This document shows, piece by piece, positions 25,447 to 34,782 of a stretch of DNA of 64,000 nucleotides. Location of the stretch: positions 1,240,001 through 1,304,000 of the forward strand of contig NZ_JBHTMY010000003.1 of the NCBI RefSeq assembly GCF_042679565.1. The letters run 5' to 3'. Numbering within the stretch: the first letter of the stretch is position 1; each line of letters begins with the position of its first letter. The notes under the pieces are model-generated. The model was given only the letters and a program-made list of their open reading frames with translations, searched no databases and was not told where the DNA came from. The translations under genes were made by a program, and so were the position numbers. This DNA comes from Namhaeicola litoreus (GTDB lineage Bacteria; Bacteroidota; Bacteroidia; Flavobacteriales; Flavobacteriaceae).

Positions 25447-27102
25447 CTAGACACTTAATAGCTCTTTGGCATGAGCCAATGCGGATGCAGTGAGCTCTTT
25501 ACCACCCAACATTTCTGCCAATTCTTTGATTCTCTCTTCTTCACGTAATTCTTTTATATTAGATGTAACACTGCCTTCAGAAACATCTTTAAAGACCTTA
25601 TAATGGTGCGATCCATTGGCCGCTATCTGAGGTAAATGGGTTATGGCAAGCACCTGCATATATCGACCCATTTCTTTCATTACATATGCTACCTTCTTAG
25701 ATACTTCACCAGAAACTCCTGTATCGATTTCATCGAAAATAATGGTTGGAAGTTGGGATAATTGTGACAAAATATTCTTTACTGCCAACATAATGCGCGA
25801 CATTTCTCCACCACTGGCAATTTTCTTCACCAAGTCAAAGGTTTTACCTGCATCACTTGAAATATAAAAATTCATTTCATCAAATCCATTGGACAATAGA
25901 ATAGTTGCTTTTGAAAAAACAATGTTCAATCTAGTGTTTTTCATTTCTAAAAAAGATAGCTTTTCGTGCAATCTTTTAGTGAATAAATCAGCAGCTTCTT
26001 TTCGATTATCCGAAATTTGAGAAGCAAGAATGGTTAATTCTTCCTCAACTTGTTTGATTTTATTTTCCTTTATCTTGATCAGATCAGTGGCTTGCTCAGT
26101 TAAATTTACTTTTCTTTCAAAATCCTTTTCAATTATCAACAATTCTTCTATATCTGAAGCCCGGTGTTTTTTGAGTAAATCATATAATAACTGTAATCTA
26201 TCATTGGTTCTTTGTAATTGATCAGGGTCTGCTTCTACCCTATCCATTTCATTTCTCAATTCATCAACAATATCTTGAAAATCGATGATATTACTTTGCA
26301 ATCGCTCAAATATTATTTGAAAATTTCTATCGTATTTAGCGATTTTATCAACAAACGATTTAAATAAAATGAGATTAGAATTTAATCCAATTTGCTCATC
26401 ATCTGCCAAATCGACAGCGCTGACCAAATTATTCTGGATCTCCTCTGCATGAGATAATTTATGCAGAACATCTTCTAACATTTCAATCTCACCAACCTTT
26501 AAATTTGCTGCTTGAAGTTCGTCTAGTATAAATTGATTGTAAGCCTGGTTTTCTCTTTCCTTTTCAATTTGTTCTTCGAGCGATCTGAGCTCCTTTTTTA
26601 AAATTCTTCGCTCTTTATAAATTTCCTGATATTGATTTAAAAGAAACTTGTTCACTCCTATTGCATCTATAATTTCAAATTGAAATTGCTGATCAGCCAA
26701 CTGAAGTGTTTCGTGTTGAGAGTGAATATCTATAAGTTTTTGACTTAATTCAGTCAAAACAGATAAGTTCGTAGGCGTATCATTAACAAATGCCCTGGAT
26801 TTACCACTTGGCAGAATTTCTCTTCTAATGGTAGTAATTTCTTCAAAATCTAAGTCGTGCTTTTCAAAAAATTCTATTAAATCATAATCCTTCACATTAA
26901 AACAAGCCTCTACAACACATTTTTGATTTTTGTCATAAACAACACTTAAGTCTGCTCTTTTTCCCAACACCAATCCTAAAGCTCCTAAAAGAATTGACTT
27001 TCCTGCTCCAGTTTCACCAGTAATTACACTCATGCCAGAAAAAATATCGACATTCAAAGATTGAATTAAAGCATAGTTTTTAACTGTTAAACTACTTAGC
27101 AT
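25447..27102 (-). CDS. recN: DNA repair protein RecN (SMC-like ATPase)
   Basis: 551 residues. An N-terminal ABC half-domain has GETGAGKSILLGALGLVLGK (Walker A). HSQHETLQL (Q-loop region) and a long coiled-coil middle (about 155-380) with a hinge follow. The C-terminal half has ASGGEMSRIMLAVK (signature), TIIFDEIDTGVSGEV (Walker B) and ITHLPQIAA. It acts in double-strand break repair. It is the distal gene of the bamD-omega-coaBC-porD-recN block, but a weak terminator at 27153-27178 may lower read-through from porD. Confidence 0.95.
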   Translation of the reverse strand: MLSSLTVKNYALIQSLNVDIFSGMSVITGETGAGKSILLGALGLVLGKRADLSVVYDKNQKCVVEACFNVKDYDLIEFFEKHDLDFEEITTIRREILPSGKSRAFVNDTPTNLSVLTELSQKLIDIHSQHETLQLADQQFQFEIIDAIGVNKFLLNQYQEIYKERRILKKELRSLEEQIEKERENQAYNQFILDELQAANLKVGEIEMLEDVLHKLSHAEEIQNNLVSAVDLADDEQIGLNSNLILFKSFVDKIAKYDRNFQIIFERLQSNIIDFQDIVDELRNEMDRVEADPDQLQRTNDRLQLLYDLLKKHRASDIEELLIIEKDFERKVNLTEQATDLIKIKENKIKQVEEELTILASQISDNRKEAADLFTKRLHEKLSFLEMKNTRLNIVFSKATILLSNGFDEMNFYISSDAGKTFDLVKKIASGGEMSRIMLAVKNILSQLSQLPTIIFDEIDTGVSGEVSKKVAYVMKEMGRYMQVLAITHLPQIAANGSHHYKVFKDVSEGSVTSNIKELREEERIKELAEMLGGKELTASALAHAKELLSV

Positions 27103-27152
27103 CAGATACTTTTACTTAAAATGATTAATGATTAATTCGTGTTTCAAATTAA

Positions 27153-27178
27153 TAAAAAAAACTCCGTCCAATGAAGTT
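27153..27178 (-). terminator. Likely weak terminator at the end of porD
   Basis: Minus strand AACTTC, 7-nt loop, GGAGTT (one G-U pair), then eight T. The stem overlaps the porD stop codon. Confidence 0.5.
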
Positions 27179-28067
27179 ATATTTTAATTTGCTTCCATTT
27201 TGGTTCGAAAGATGGAAATATTTTTAACAAGACTTCCCGTAATTTATTTGTATCGACTCGATTCCCATCAGAAAAAATATCTACTATTTCATCACTTTTG
27301 GTATCCATAAACACTCTTATGAGAAATGTATTGGGTCGATCATTATATATCTGTTCTAAAGAAATTACGGCATTCGCTATCACTTCCTTGGACTCGGCCG
27401 GTTGTTCAGCCATACTGTCCAGACCAAGCAAATGGTATTCATACATCGCCTTTCTAAAATTGATAAAAACAGGAGAAAGCAAATTATCGTTCAATACGAA
27501 TCTAGTAAAATTTCCATCCGCCTGATTCCAACCTTTGCCCCCACCTTGTTGGGCCTGGTTTACTACATTCTGCGCTTCTCTAAAATAACTTTCACCTCCC
27601 TGAAAAGCAAAAGTGTCTGCATGAAAACCGAGAATAGTATAAACATAAAAAGTTAAGATCGAGACCAAATTAGACGTATAACTATTTGGGTTATATAACA
27701 ATGGTTCGTATTCTTGGTAATTAAACGAAATATCGCTATCGTTAAAGCTCAAGATAGGCGTCTTGTAATTTGAATTAAAAACGGGTCTAGAGACTTGCAA
27801 CTGCAAAGTACCTTTAAAAAGCCCAGGTTCAGGATAATCCAAAATATTAATGGCTAGAGAACAATCTATTTTTTCTTGATTTTGAAAATTGATATTCGTC
27901 CATTTGGTATTATTCATAAACTCATAAACAGCATTTTTTAAGGTCGTAAAAATCTGTCGGTTTGAAATACCGATTTCAGCATCGTTAATGGTTACAACAC
28001 AATTAAGTTCCTGTGCTTTGAGCAAGAAAGACGAAAAAAAAATAAAAAAAAAGAGTGATTTACGCAT
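27177..28067 (-). CDS. porD: PorD-like DUF4835 family protein (type IX secretion associated)
   Basis: 296 residues with a Sec signal peptide (MRKSLFFFIFFSSFLLKAQ; cleavage after about residue 18) and a periplasmic or outer-membrane-associated body. DAEIGISNRQIFTTLKNAVYEFMNNTKW, FQVSRPVFNS-like and FQGGESYFREAQ stretches match what I know as DUF4835, which annotation pipelines name type IX secretion protein PorD. The exact role in the secretion machine is not settled as far as I know. It overlaps the 3' end of coaBC by 8 bp, in the conserved flavobacterial order coaBC-porD-recN. Confidence 0.75.
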   Translation of the reverse strand: MRKSLFFFIFFSSFLLKAQELNCVVTINDAEIGISNRQIFTTLKNAVYEFMNNTKWTNINFQNQEKIDCSLAINILDYPEPGLFKGTLQLQVSRPVFNSNYKTPILSFNDSDISFNYQEYEPLLYNPNSYTSNLVSILTFYVYTILGFHADTFAFQGGESYFREAQNVVNQAQQGGGKGWNQADGNFTRFVLNDNLLSPVFINFRKAMYEYHLLGLDSMAEQPAESKEVIANAVISLEQIYNDRPNTFLIRVFMDTKSDEIVDIFSDGNRVDTNKLREVLLKIFPSFEPKWKQIKI

Positions 28068-29268
28068 GAATTTGCTTCATAATTTCATCAAAAATATCTT
28101 TGGCAACCTCAGATTTTTCTTTGAGTTCAAAGGATAAAATTCGTTCATTTTTATCAATAATCGTAATTTTATTGGTGTTTTTTCTAAAACCCGCACCTTT
28201 GTCTTGTAATGAATTGAGAACAATCATATCCAAATTCTTATTTCTCAATTTTATTTTTGCATTTTCTATTTCATTGTTAGTTTCTAAGGCGAAACCAACC
28301 AAAAACTGATTTTCTTTTAATTTACCTGCTGAGGCCAAAATATCCTGTGTTGGAACAAGGTTGAGCTGTAAATTTGCATGCTTTTTCTTAATTTTTATAT
28401 CAGATACCTTTGCAGGTTTATAATCAGAAACAGCAGCAGCAAAAATTCCAACATGCACTTGATTATAAACTTGATGCACTGCTTCGTACATCTCTTCTGC
28501 GCTGCGGACGTCCACTATAGTAATCCTATTATTCTTCGTAGAAAGTGAAGTAGGACCGGAAATTAAAATCACTTCTGCGCCCAATGAAGCTGCCTCTTCA
28601 GCCAAAGCAAAACCCATTTTACCCGAAGAATAATTTCCAATAAACCTAACCGGATCTATCGCTTCATATGTAGGACCCGCCGTAATTAAAACCTTTTTAT
28701 TTCTTAAAGGTAACTGCAATAATATATCTTCTTCTATAAATTGAATGATATCGTCAGGTTCCGGCATTCTCCCTTCACCTACCAATCCACTTGCCAATTC
28801 TCCTTCTGTGGGAGGAATAAATACATGTCCAATTTGTTGAAGCCTCTCAATGTTTTCTTTGGTAGAAGGATGGCGATACATATCTAAATCCATCGCCGGC
28901 GCAAAGTACACGGGTGATTTTGCTGAGAGATAAACCGCCAACAACAAATTGTCGCAGGTTCCTTTCACCATTTTAGATAGGGTGTTTGCAGTAGCAGGAG
29001 CAATTAATAACAAATCAGCCCAGAGGGCCAAATCGACGTGGTTATTCCATTCCTTCTCTCCTTCATCAGAATAAAAAGTAGAATAAACCGGGTTTTTAGA
29101 AAGTGTGGATAAGGTTAAGGGAGTTACAAATTCTTTAGATGCTGGAGTCATCACAACTTGCACGTTGGCTCCTGCTTTAATAAAACCTCTTACTAAAAAT
29201 GCTGTTTTGTAGGCTGCTATTCCGGCAGTAATTCCAAGAAGGACATTTTTTCCTTGCAAAACAGACAT
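28060..29268 (-). CDS. coaBC: Bifunctional phosphopantothenoylcysteine decarboxylase / phosphopantothenate-cysteine ligase
   Basis: A 402-residue fusion. The N-terminal FMN-binding CoaC domain (about 1-180) has LLGITAGIAAYKT, the His-containing active-site region around NNHVDLALWAD, and PAMDLDMYRHPST, where the usual PxMNxxMW motif has Asp in place of Asn. The C-terminal CoaB domain (about 185-400) has VLITAGPTYEAIDPVRFIGN and KMGFALAEEA. It catalyses two successive steps of coenzyme A synthesis. It lies 10 bp downstream of the omega-subunit gene and is overlapped by porD. Confidence 0.95.
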   Translation of the reverse strand: MSVLQGKNVLLGITAGIAAYKTAFLVRGFIKAGANVQVVMTPASKEFVTPLTLSTLSKNPVYSTFYSDEGEKEWNNHVDLALWADLLLIAPATANTLSKMVKGTCDNLLLAVYLSAKSPVYFAPAMDLDMYRHPSTKENIERLQQIGHVFIPPTEGELASGLVGEGRMPEPDDIIQFIEEDILLQLPLRNKKVLITAGPTYEAIDPVRFIGNYSSGKMGFALAEEAASLGAEVILISGPTSLSTKNNRITIVDVRSAEEMYEAVHQVYNQVHVGIFAAAVSDYKPAKVSDIKIKKKHANLQLNLVPTQDILASAGKLKENQFLVGFALETNNEIENAKIKLRNKNLDMIVLNSLQDKGAGFRKNTNKITIIDKNERILSFELKEKSEVAKDIFDEIMKQIHA

Positions 29269-29278
29269 AAAGTAGAAT

Positions 29279-29608
29279 TTATATTTCCTCCTTATTGGGG
29301 TTTCTGTAATAAATATCTCCGTCTAACCATTCTTTGATAGCAATAGAAGAAGGTTTTGGCAATCTTTCGTAAAATCTAGACACTTCTATTTGTTCTTTAT
29401 TTTCGAAAACCTCTTCTAAACTATCATTATGCGTTGCAAACTCGTCTAATTTTTCAATTAGTTCTTGTTTAATTTCTGCATTGATTTGGTCAGCTCTTCT
29501 TGCTATTACAGCAATTGCTTCATAAATATTTTCTGTTCCTCCCTGAACTTTTTCTCTATCAAAAGTAACCGTACTTTCAGGGGCATTTGTTTTTTTATAA
29601 TCTCTCAT
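29279..29608 (-). CDS. rpoZ: RNA polymerase omega subunit, Bacteroidetes type
   Basis: A 109-residue protein. NIYEAIAVIARRADQIN matches the conserved omega helix (compare the family pattern of an Ala-rich helix with ARRA-type residues), followed by an acidic extension and EWLDGDIYYRNPNKEE typical of Bacteroidetes homologues. It stabilises the beta' subunit in the RNA polymerase core. It sits between bamD and coaBC, the usual place in this phylum; in many bacteria rpoZ likewise sits next to coaBC or gmk. Confidence 0.85.
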   Translation of the reverse strand: MRDYKKTNAPESTVTFDREKVQGGTENIYEAIAVIARRADQINAEIKQELIEKLDEFATHNDSLEEVFENKEQIEVSRFYERLPKPSSIAIKEWLDGDIYYRNPNKEEI

Positions 29609-29650
29609 TTGAAATAAAACATTTATATATGAAAAATAATTTCAATCAAT

Positions 29651-30478
29651 TTAACTATTGCTTTGTGATTCTATGGCTCTAATTTGCTCATTTAATTCTG
29701 CTTCAGCTCTTTGAACTTCTTCCATCAATCCATTCATTTCTTTCAATCTTTCTGATTCCGGGAAATTTTTAATGAATTTGTCGTAAGAATTTTTAGCTTC
29801 TTGTAATCGTTCAGATTTTTTACTCAAAACACTTTTAACGGCCAAGTCATGTGCGGCCTTGAATCTAAAATACATAGCCTCTTCTTTATATGAAGAACCT
29901 AAATGCTCTTCATTAAAAATGTCAAAAGCTGTCATGGCAGCATTGTAATGCTCTGTATGATAGTATTGATGTGCAATTTCAAAATCTTTTTTTTCTAATC
30001 TTGCATTCAATTCTTGATAATACTTGTTAGCATCTGCAACTCTTTCAGACTCAGGATAATTGGTGATATACGTTTGAAAGGCTTCTAAGGCCTTGTTGGT
30101 ATCTGTTTGATCTCTACTATATTTAGGAGCAGCTAGATAATAGCTATGCGCACTTAAGTATGCCGCCTCTTCTATTTTTGAACTACCTGGATAATTAGCA
30201 ATAAATTTACCAAAATAATAAGAAGACAACTCGTAATTTCCTGTCTGGTAATACGCATCTGCCAACATATACTGGATTCTCTCTAACTGAGGTTTTCCAC
30301 CATATGGACCTACTAATTTTTCAAAAAGAGGTATGGATTTTTTATACTCACCGGCGTCGTACATTTCTTCAGCCATCTTGTACTTGTCCGCATTATCCCC
30401 TTTATTAAGTACTTTATGGTATTCACTACACGACATGAGTGTAATACTCAACACCAAAACATACCAAGATTTATACAT
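29651..30478 (-). CDS. bamD: Outer membrane protein assembly factor BamD (TPR lipoprotein)
   Basis: 275 residues from the ATG at 30478. A lipoprotein signal is followed by lipobox LMSC (Cys at residue 17). Five TPR-like repeats span about 35-260 (AEEMYDAGEYKKSIPLFEKL, ADAYYQTGNYELSSYYFGKF, ALEAFQTYITNYPESERV and others), and the C-terminus is charged and helical. It is part of the BAM complex that folds beta-barrel proteins into the outer membrane. ATGs at 30487 and 30505 are in frame, but the -7 box at 30492-30499 argues for 30478. It heads the block bamD-rpoZ-coaBC-porD-recN. Confidence 0.92.
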   Translation of the reverse strand: MYKSWYVLVLSITLMSCSEYHKVLNKGDNADKYKMAEEMYDAGEYKKSIPLFEKLVGPYGGKPQLERIQYMLADAYYQTGNYELSSYYFGKFIANYPGSSKIEEAAYLSAHSYYLAAPKYSRDQTDTNKALEAFQTYITNYPESERVADANKYYQELNARLEKKDFEIAHQYYHTEHYNAAMTAFDIFNEEHLGSSYKEEAMYFRFKAAHDLAVKSVLSKKSERLQEAKNSYDKFIKNFPESERLKEMNGLMEEVQRAEAELNEQIRAIESQSNS

Positions 30479-30491
30479 TTTCTGCATGGCG

Positions 30492-30499
30492 CAAAAGTA
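30492..30499 (-). promoter_or_regulatory. Possible -7 box of the bamD operon
   Basis: TACTTTTG on the minus strand fits TAnnTTTG and ends 13 bp before the chosen bamD ATG. No clear -33 TTG is seen. Confidence 0.4.
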
Positions 30500-30583
30500 A
30501 AACATTAAAACGGAAATATAAAAATTATTTTCGAAGCTAATAACATCTTCGAATTAGGCTAAAACAATCTGTAAATGAATAAA

Positions 30584-31093
30584 TTATGCTACTGGAGGAG
30601 CCTGGTTAGTCAATAATTTAATATCATTATCAAATAGGTATAAACCACCTTTATCATCACCAATCAAATTAATCTTGTCTAAAATATGGCGCGCCAATGC
30701 TTCTTCTTCAATTTGCTCACTTACATACCACTGTAAAAAATTGTGGGTTGCATAATCTTTTTCGGTTAGAGTTATATCCACCAAATCATTGATTGATTGT
30801 GATACTTTTACTTCATGATCAAATAAGTTTTGGAACATTTCTTTAAAAGAACCAAATTTAATAGGAGGTGCATTTAATGCAGGAACTTTGGCATGTCCAC
30901 CGCGTTCATTGATGAATTTAACTAATTTTAGCATGTGCATCCTTTCTTCATCACTATGAGCATACATGAACGAAGCCACACCCTCGAAACCTAAAACTTC
31001 TGCCCAAGAGGCCATGGCCAAATAAATTTGAGAGGATTCTGCCTCGATTAAAACTTGTTCGTTCAACGCCGATTCTATTTTTTCTTTTAACAT
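30584..31093 (-). CDS. ftnA: Non-haem ferritin
   Basis: A 169-residue four-helix-bundle protein. Ferroxidase residues are visible in order: Glu in ALNEQVLIEAESSQIYLAMA (helix A), the EERMH pair (Glu-x-x-His, helix B), Glu in the helix C segment DHEVKVSQSI, and the QIEEEALAR segment (helix D). It stores iron as ferric oxide in a 24-subunit shell. It is 6 bp downstream of dapA on the same strand, so it is probably co-transcribed with it although there is no metabolic link. Confidence 0.92.
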   Translation of the reverse strand: MLKEKIESALNEQVLIEAESSQIYLAMASWAEVLGFEGVASFMYAHSDEERMHMLKLVKFINERGGHAKVPALNAPPIKFGSFKEMFQNLFDHEVKVSQSINDLVDITLTEKDYATHNFLQWYVSEQIEEEALARHILDKINLIGDDKGGLYLFDNDIKLLTNQAPPVA

Positions 31094-31099
31094 TTTTAT

Positions 31100-31978
31100 C
31101 TAATTATGATTTTCTACAAAATTACTAATTTTTGTTTGTAATTCCGAAGACACCTTTACCAAAGGAAGTCTTACATAAGGTTGACAAAGTCTTAAATGGT
31201 GTAGCATTGACTTAATTCCCACAGGATTACCTTCTTTAAAAATAAGCTGAACAGCTGGTAATAAACCTTTTAATAAGTCAAATGCTTCTTTTGTTTTGTA
31301 ATTTAACCCTAATTTAATCATTTCAGAATATTCGCCTGGAATACCTTGGGCGAGAACTGAAATAACTCCTGCACCGCCTGCCGTAACCAGCGATAAAGCC
31401 AAAGAATCTTCTCCAGATATAATCATGAAATCATCAGGCTTTCCATTTAACAACAATAATATCTGATCAAAATTACCAGCAGCTTCTTTTATGCCTATGA
31501 TATTGTCAAAATCTTTGGCTAATCTGAAAACCGTTTCTGGTTCCATATTTGTGCCTGTTCTATAGGGTATGTTATACATTATAATGGGTAGTGGACTTGC
31601 CAATGCCAAATGCTTATAATGTTGATATATTCCTTCTTGTGTTGGCCTGTTATAATATGGAGAAACAGATAAAATAGCTGAAAAGGGCCTTAAATCTAAT
31701 TCGTTCAATTGATTGACCAAACTTTGTGTATTATTACCGCCAAGCCCAAGAACTAAGGGTAGCCTTCCGTTGTTGACTTTTACTACATGAGTAATTATTT
31801 GATCTTGTTCTTGCTTTGTTAATGTAGGCGTTTCTGCCGTAGTTCCGAGAAGAACGAGATAGTCAATCCCGTTTTTGATTTGATACTCTATAATTTGAGT
31901 TAAAGCACCAAAGTCTATTTCCAAATTTTTATCAAATGGGGTTACTAAAGCAACACCAGTACCAAACAATTCTTTCAT
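31100..31978 (-). CDS. dapA: 4-hydroxy-tetrahydrodipicolinate synthase
   Basis: A 292-residue TIM-barrel aldolase. GTGVALVTPFD (start), LGTTAETPTL (TTxE motif), MYNIPYRTG with the proton-relay Tyr, and IIGIKEAAGNF with the Schiff-base Lys (about residue 163) are all present. It condenses pyruvate with aspartate semialdehyde in lysine and diaminopimelate synthesis. It follows the small DUF6913-like gene after 11 bp and precedes ferritin. Confidence 0.95.
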   Translation of the reverse strand: MKELFGTGVALVTPFDKNLEIDFGALTQIIEYQIKNGIDYLVLLGTTAETPTLTKQEQDQIITHVVKVNNGRLPLVLGLGGNNTQSLVNQLNELDLRPFSAILSVSPYYNRPTQEGIYQHYKHLALASPLPIIMYNIPYRTGTNMEPETVFRLAKDFDNIIGIKEAAGNFDQILLLLNGKPDDFMIISGEDSLALSLVTAGGAGVISVLAQGIPGEYSEMIKLGLNYKTKEAFDLLKGLLPAVQLIFKEGNPVGIKSMLHHLRLCQPYVRLPLVKVSSELQTKISNFVENHN

Positions 31979-31989
31979 TTTTAAAAAGG

Positions 31990-32490
31990 TTATATCAATT
32001 CAAATTTTTTTAAATAACGAGCTAGTTCTGTATTGAATTCGATCAAATTAGATCGATCTAATTTAAAGCTAAAATCTTGAAGGGCTTGATTGTCGTCAAA
32101 ACCAGCAACCAATTTTGCTTTCGTTTTTAATAAAATAGTTCTAGCTTCATCACTATCCGGACTGCAATAATTTATAAGTATGTCAAAATCATTGGACAAA
32201 AAATCGACTAAACCGAGGTTTTTAATTTTACCGAAAATTCCAAAATCACTTTTCGTAAAAAATCTGCAAGCATCAGAGGTTTCGGGTTTTTTTTGTTGAG
32301 AATAAACCAAAATATAATCACTTTTCAATTTTACTCCGATTTTCTTTTGTAAATCTTCTAAAATGTCTTTGCTGTCAAATTGATGCTCATCCATAAGTAC
32401 AGATATTTTCTCAATCTTTGTTTCTAGAAAAATACCAGATCTTTCTCTATGTAAATCCTTTTTAATAATTTTATGAAACAAACTCTTCAT
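31990..32490 (-). CDS. DUF6913-like hypothetical protein
   Basis: 166 residues from the ATG at 32490 (an in-frame TTG two codons upstream is less likely). It has no signal peptide or membrane helix. The middle (DYILVYSQQKK, SDFGIFGKIKN, FDILINYCSPDSDEARTILL) suggests an alpha/beta fold. I associate it with a flavobacterial family of unknown function found upstream of dapA (DUF6913), with moderate confidence. Its start codon overlaps, on the opposite strand, an ATG of the divergent frame at 32489, so the two transcripts must start within each other's coding region. Confidence 0.65.
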   Translation of the reverse strand: MKSLFHKIIKKDLHRERSGIFLETKIEKISVLMDEHQFDSKDILEDLQKKIGVKLKSDYILVYSQQKKPETSDACRFFTKSDFGIFGKIKNLGLVDFLSNDFDILINYCSPDSDEARTILLKTKAKLVAGFDDNQALQDFSFKLDRSNLIEFNTELARYLKKFELI

Positions 32491-32512
32491 GAGCAATAAA
32501 CCACTTGATTTT

Positions 32513-33289
32513 ATGCCTACAAAAATAAATAAAATAGATTACCAACTACTCATTTTATTGGGCTTTATAGCTATTTTCATAAGCTGCAAAAAGGAGCAAA
32601 TTCAAGTAAAAACAATTAAAAGTGAAACGGTTGAAATCAATGATAACATCAATTCTGATTCTTCAATTAGCGACTTTGTTAAACCCTACCATGAAAAACT
32701 AACAGAAAAAGTTAGTGAAATAATAGGTTACAATGATCAAATCTTATCAAACGAGGAGGTTAATCTACAAAGCACTTTAGGTAATGCTTATGCTGATATC
32801 TGTTTGAATTTTGCACTACCTAAATTCAAAGAACAAACAGGTCGCAAAATTGATTTTGCACTCTTCAATTATGGTGGTCTAAGACAGTCTGTTTATAAAG
32901 GACCAATTAAAGTAGAAGATATTTTTGAATTAATGCCTTTTGAAAATATGCTTGTTATTGCCGAAATGTCAGGTGAACAAGTACAATCTCTATTTGATTA
33001 TTTTGAAAAGAATAAAAAGGCACACCCAATAAGTGGCGTAAATTTAACATTTGAAGGAGAGAAACTTTCCGAAATATTAATTGATGGTAAAAAGTTTTCC
33101 AAAACTGAAAACTACCTGGTTTTAACCAATGATTACCTCCAAAAAGGTGGCGATAATATGATCTTTTTTAAAGATCCTATTAAATTATATTCACTCGATG
33201 CAAAAATAAGAGATGTGATAATCAGTGAAATAAAATTAAAAGATACCATTAAAGGAGCTATTGATGACCGAATTAAAATGATAAACTAA
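32513..33289 (+). CDS. 5'-nucleotidase C-terminal-domain lipoprotein
   Basis: 258 residues from the ATG at 32513. The frame opens at an ATG at 32489, but the later start gives a proper lipoprotein signal with lipobox FISC (Cys near residue 25). The rest matches the C-terminal, substrate-binding 5_nucleotid_C domain of UshA-type enzymes: STLGNAYADICLNFA, FALFNYGGLRQSVYKGPI, IFELMPFENMLV, SGEQVQSLFDYF and TNDYLQKGGDNM. The catalytic metallophosphatase domain is absent here and is encoded by the next gene, which starts within the stop codon (TAATG). Confidence 0.85.
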   Translation: MPTKINKIDYQLLILLGFIAIFISCKKEQIQVKTIKSETVEINDNINSDSSISDFVKPYHEKLTEKVSEIIGYNDQILSNEEVNLQSTLGNAYADICLNFALPKFKEQTGRKIDFALFNYGGLRQSVYKGPIKVEDIFELMPFENMLVIAEMSGEQVQSLFDYFEKNKKAHPISGVNLTFEGEKLSEILIDGKKFSKTENYLVLTNDYLQKGGDNMIFFKDPIKLYSLDAKIRDVIISEIKLKDTIKGAIDDRIKMIN

Positions 33290-34206
33290 TGCTTCGTAGA
33301 GATTTTATTAGAAAAACAGCAGCAACGGGAGCATTTACTGCCTTTGGTGCTTTGGCACTAGAAAGTTGTATTGAGACAAAAGGAAAGCAAATCACCATTT
33401 TGCATACCAATGATGTGCACAGTCATATTTTACCCTTTGCGAAAGATCATCAAGAATATGCTGATTTAGGTGGAATTGCGAGAAGAGCGAGTTTGATCGA
33501 AAAAGTAAGGAACGAAAATAAAAATACATTGCTATTTGATGCCGGTGATATTTTTCAAGGTACACCTTTTTTTAATTTTTTTGGTGGAGAAGTAGAGTTT
33601 AAGTTAATGAGTAAACTGGGGTATAATGCCTCTACCCTAGGAAATCATGATTTTGACAATGGAATTGAAGGGTTAGATAAACAACTTCCAAATGCTACTT
33701 TTGATTTTGTGATAAGTAATTACAATTTTAAAAATACAGTCTTAGATGGGAAAACCAAACCCTTTCAAATTTACACTTTGGATGGGGTGAAAATTGGTGT
33801 ATTCGGATTAGGCATTGAGCTTAACGGATTAGTAACGCCAAGCCTTTACAAAGAAACAGAGTATTTGAATCCGATAGAAATTAGTCAAGAAATGGTGGAG
33901 ATACTAAAAAATAGGGAACATTGCGACATCATTATTTGCCTTTCCCATCTCGGCTATTATTACAAATCAAATCCTGATAAAATTTCAGATTTAAATTTAG
34001 CCAAGCAAACAAAAAACATCGACTTAATTATTGGGGGTCATACGCATACATTTTTACCAAAACCTACCTTGGTAAAAAATTTAGATGATAAAAATGTACT
34101 TGTAAATCAAGTAGGAAAATGGGGTATTAATGTAGGAAGAATTGATTTTTATTTAGATAGCTTTAAGAATATTTCGGCAAATGGAACGCAAATTATTTTG
34201 AACTGA
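33289..34206 (+). CDS. 5'-nucleotidase metallophosphatase-domain protein, Tat-type signal
   Basis: A 305-residue calcineurin-like phosphatase of the UshA/CpdB group. HTNDVHSHILP supplies the D-x-H metal ligands, FDAGDIFQGTPF the bridging Asp, LGNHDFDNG the NHD motif, and GGHTHTF the GHxH ligands. The N-terminus carries RRDFIRK followed by a hydrophobic stretch, a twin-arginine signal; LESC at residues 24-27 might serve as a lipobox. The C-terminal nucleotide-binding domain is supplied by the preceding gene. Together they would hydrolyse nucleotides or UDP-sugars outside the cytoplasm. Confidence 0.88.
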   Translation: MLRRDFIRKTAATGAFTAFGALALESCIETKGKQITILHTNDVHSHILPFAKDHQEYADLGGIARRASLIEKVRNENKNTLLFDAGDIFQGTPFFNFFGGEVEFKLMSKLGYNASTLGNHDFDNGIEGLDKQLPNATFDFVISNYNFKNTVLDGKTKPFQIYTLDGVKIGVFGLGIELNGLVTPSLYKETEYLNPIEISQEMVEILKNREHCDIIICLSHLGYYYKSNPDKISDLNLAKQTKNIDLIIGGHTHTFLPKPTLVKNLDDKNVLVNQVGKWGINVGRIDFYLDSFKNISANGTQIILN

Positions 34207-34706
34207 TGAAAACAGAATTCAAAGCATCTTTAGATCTCAGTAGTAAAATATTAAGTGCACTTATGATTGGCTTTACCATTTGGTTATTCTATCGAATCAT
34301 TGTTCAAATGCAAAACAATGGCACAGATATCAGAGGGCAATTGATTATATTTTTGATCTTACTGGCCATAATCCTAACCAGCTATTTATGGCATCCAAAA
34401 AGTTATTCTTTAACAGATGATGCTCTTACCATAAATAGAGCCTTCAAACCTATTCATTTAAATTTCAAAGAAATCAATTCAGTCAATCTACCGTCAAATT
34501 CAGATCTATATGGCACGATTCGAACTTTTGGGGTTGGAGGATTATTTGGCTATTTTGGCAAGTTTTATAATCGTAAATACGGAACGATGAATTGGTACGT
34601 CACACAGCGCAAAAATCGAATTTTGATTGAATTAAAAAGTGGCCAAAAATATATGATTAGTCCTGATGACCAAAATCTTATTGAAAAACTTCAAGCAAAA
34701 ATATAA
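34206..34706 (+). CDS. Membrane protein with bacterial PH-like domain
   Basis: 166 residues. Two membrane helices (about 12-32 and 45-63) are followed by a beta-rich domain, with SYSLTDDALTINRAF, NFKEINSVNLPS and RILIELKSGQKYMISPDD. This organisation (two helices then a PH-like barrel) is typical of bPH_5-type proteins of unknown function. It overlaps the stop of the metallophosphatase gene by 1 bp (TGATG), so the three genes 32513-34706 form one translationally coupled unit. No specific function can be assigned. Confidence 0.65.
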   Translation: MKTEFKASLDLSSKILSALMIGFTIWLFYRIIVQMQNNGTDIRGQLIIFLILLAIILTSYLWHPKSYSLTDDALTINRAFKPIHLNFKEINSVNLPSNSDLYGTIRTFGVGGLFGYFGKFYNRKYGTMNWYVTQRKNRILIELKSGQKYMISPDDQNLIEKLQAKI

Positions 34707-34782
34707 TTAAATAGATTTTTTCCTCTCTCAAGAAAAGTAAAAAGCTCAAAAAAATACTATCTTCCCAGCCTAATTAAATTCT

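Noticed and set aside
32489..32512. Eight extra N-terminal residues on the nucleotidase lipoprotein
   Set aside because: Starting at 32513 gives a normal lipoprotein signal; the extra residues would sit before it and overlap the divergent start.
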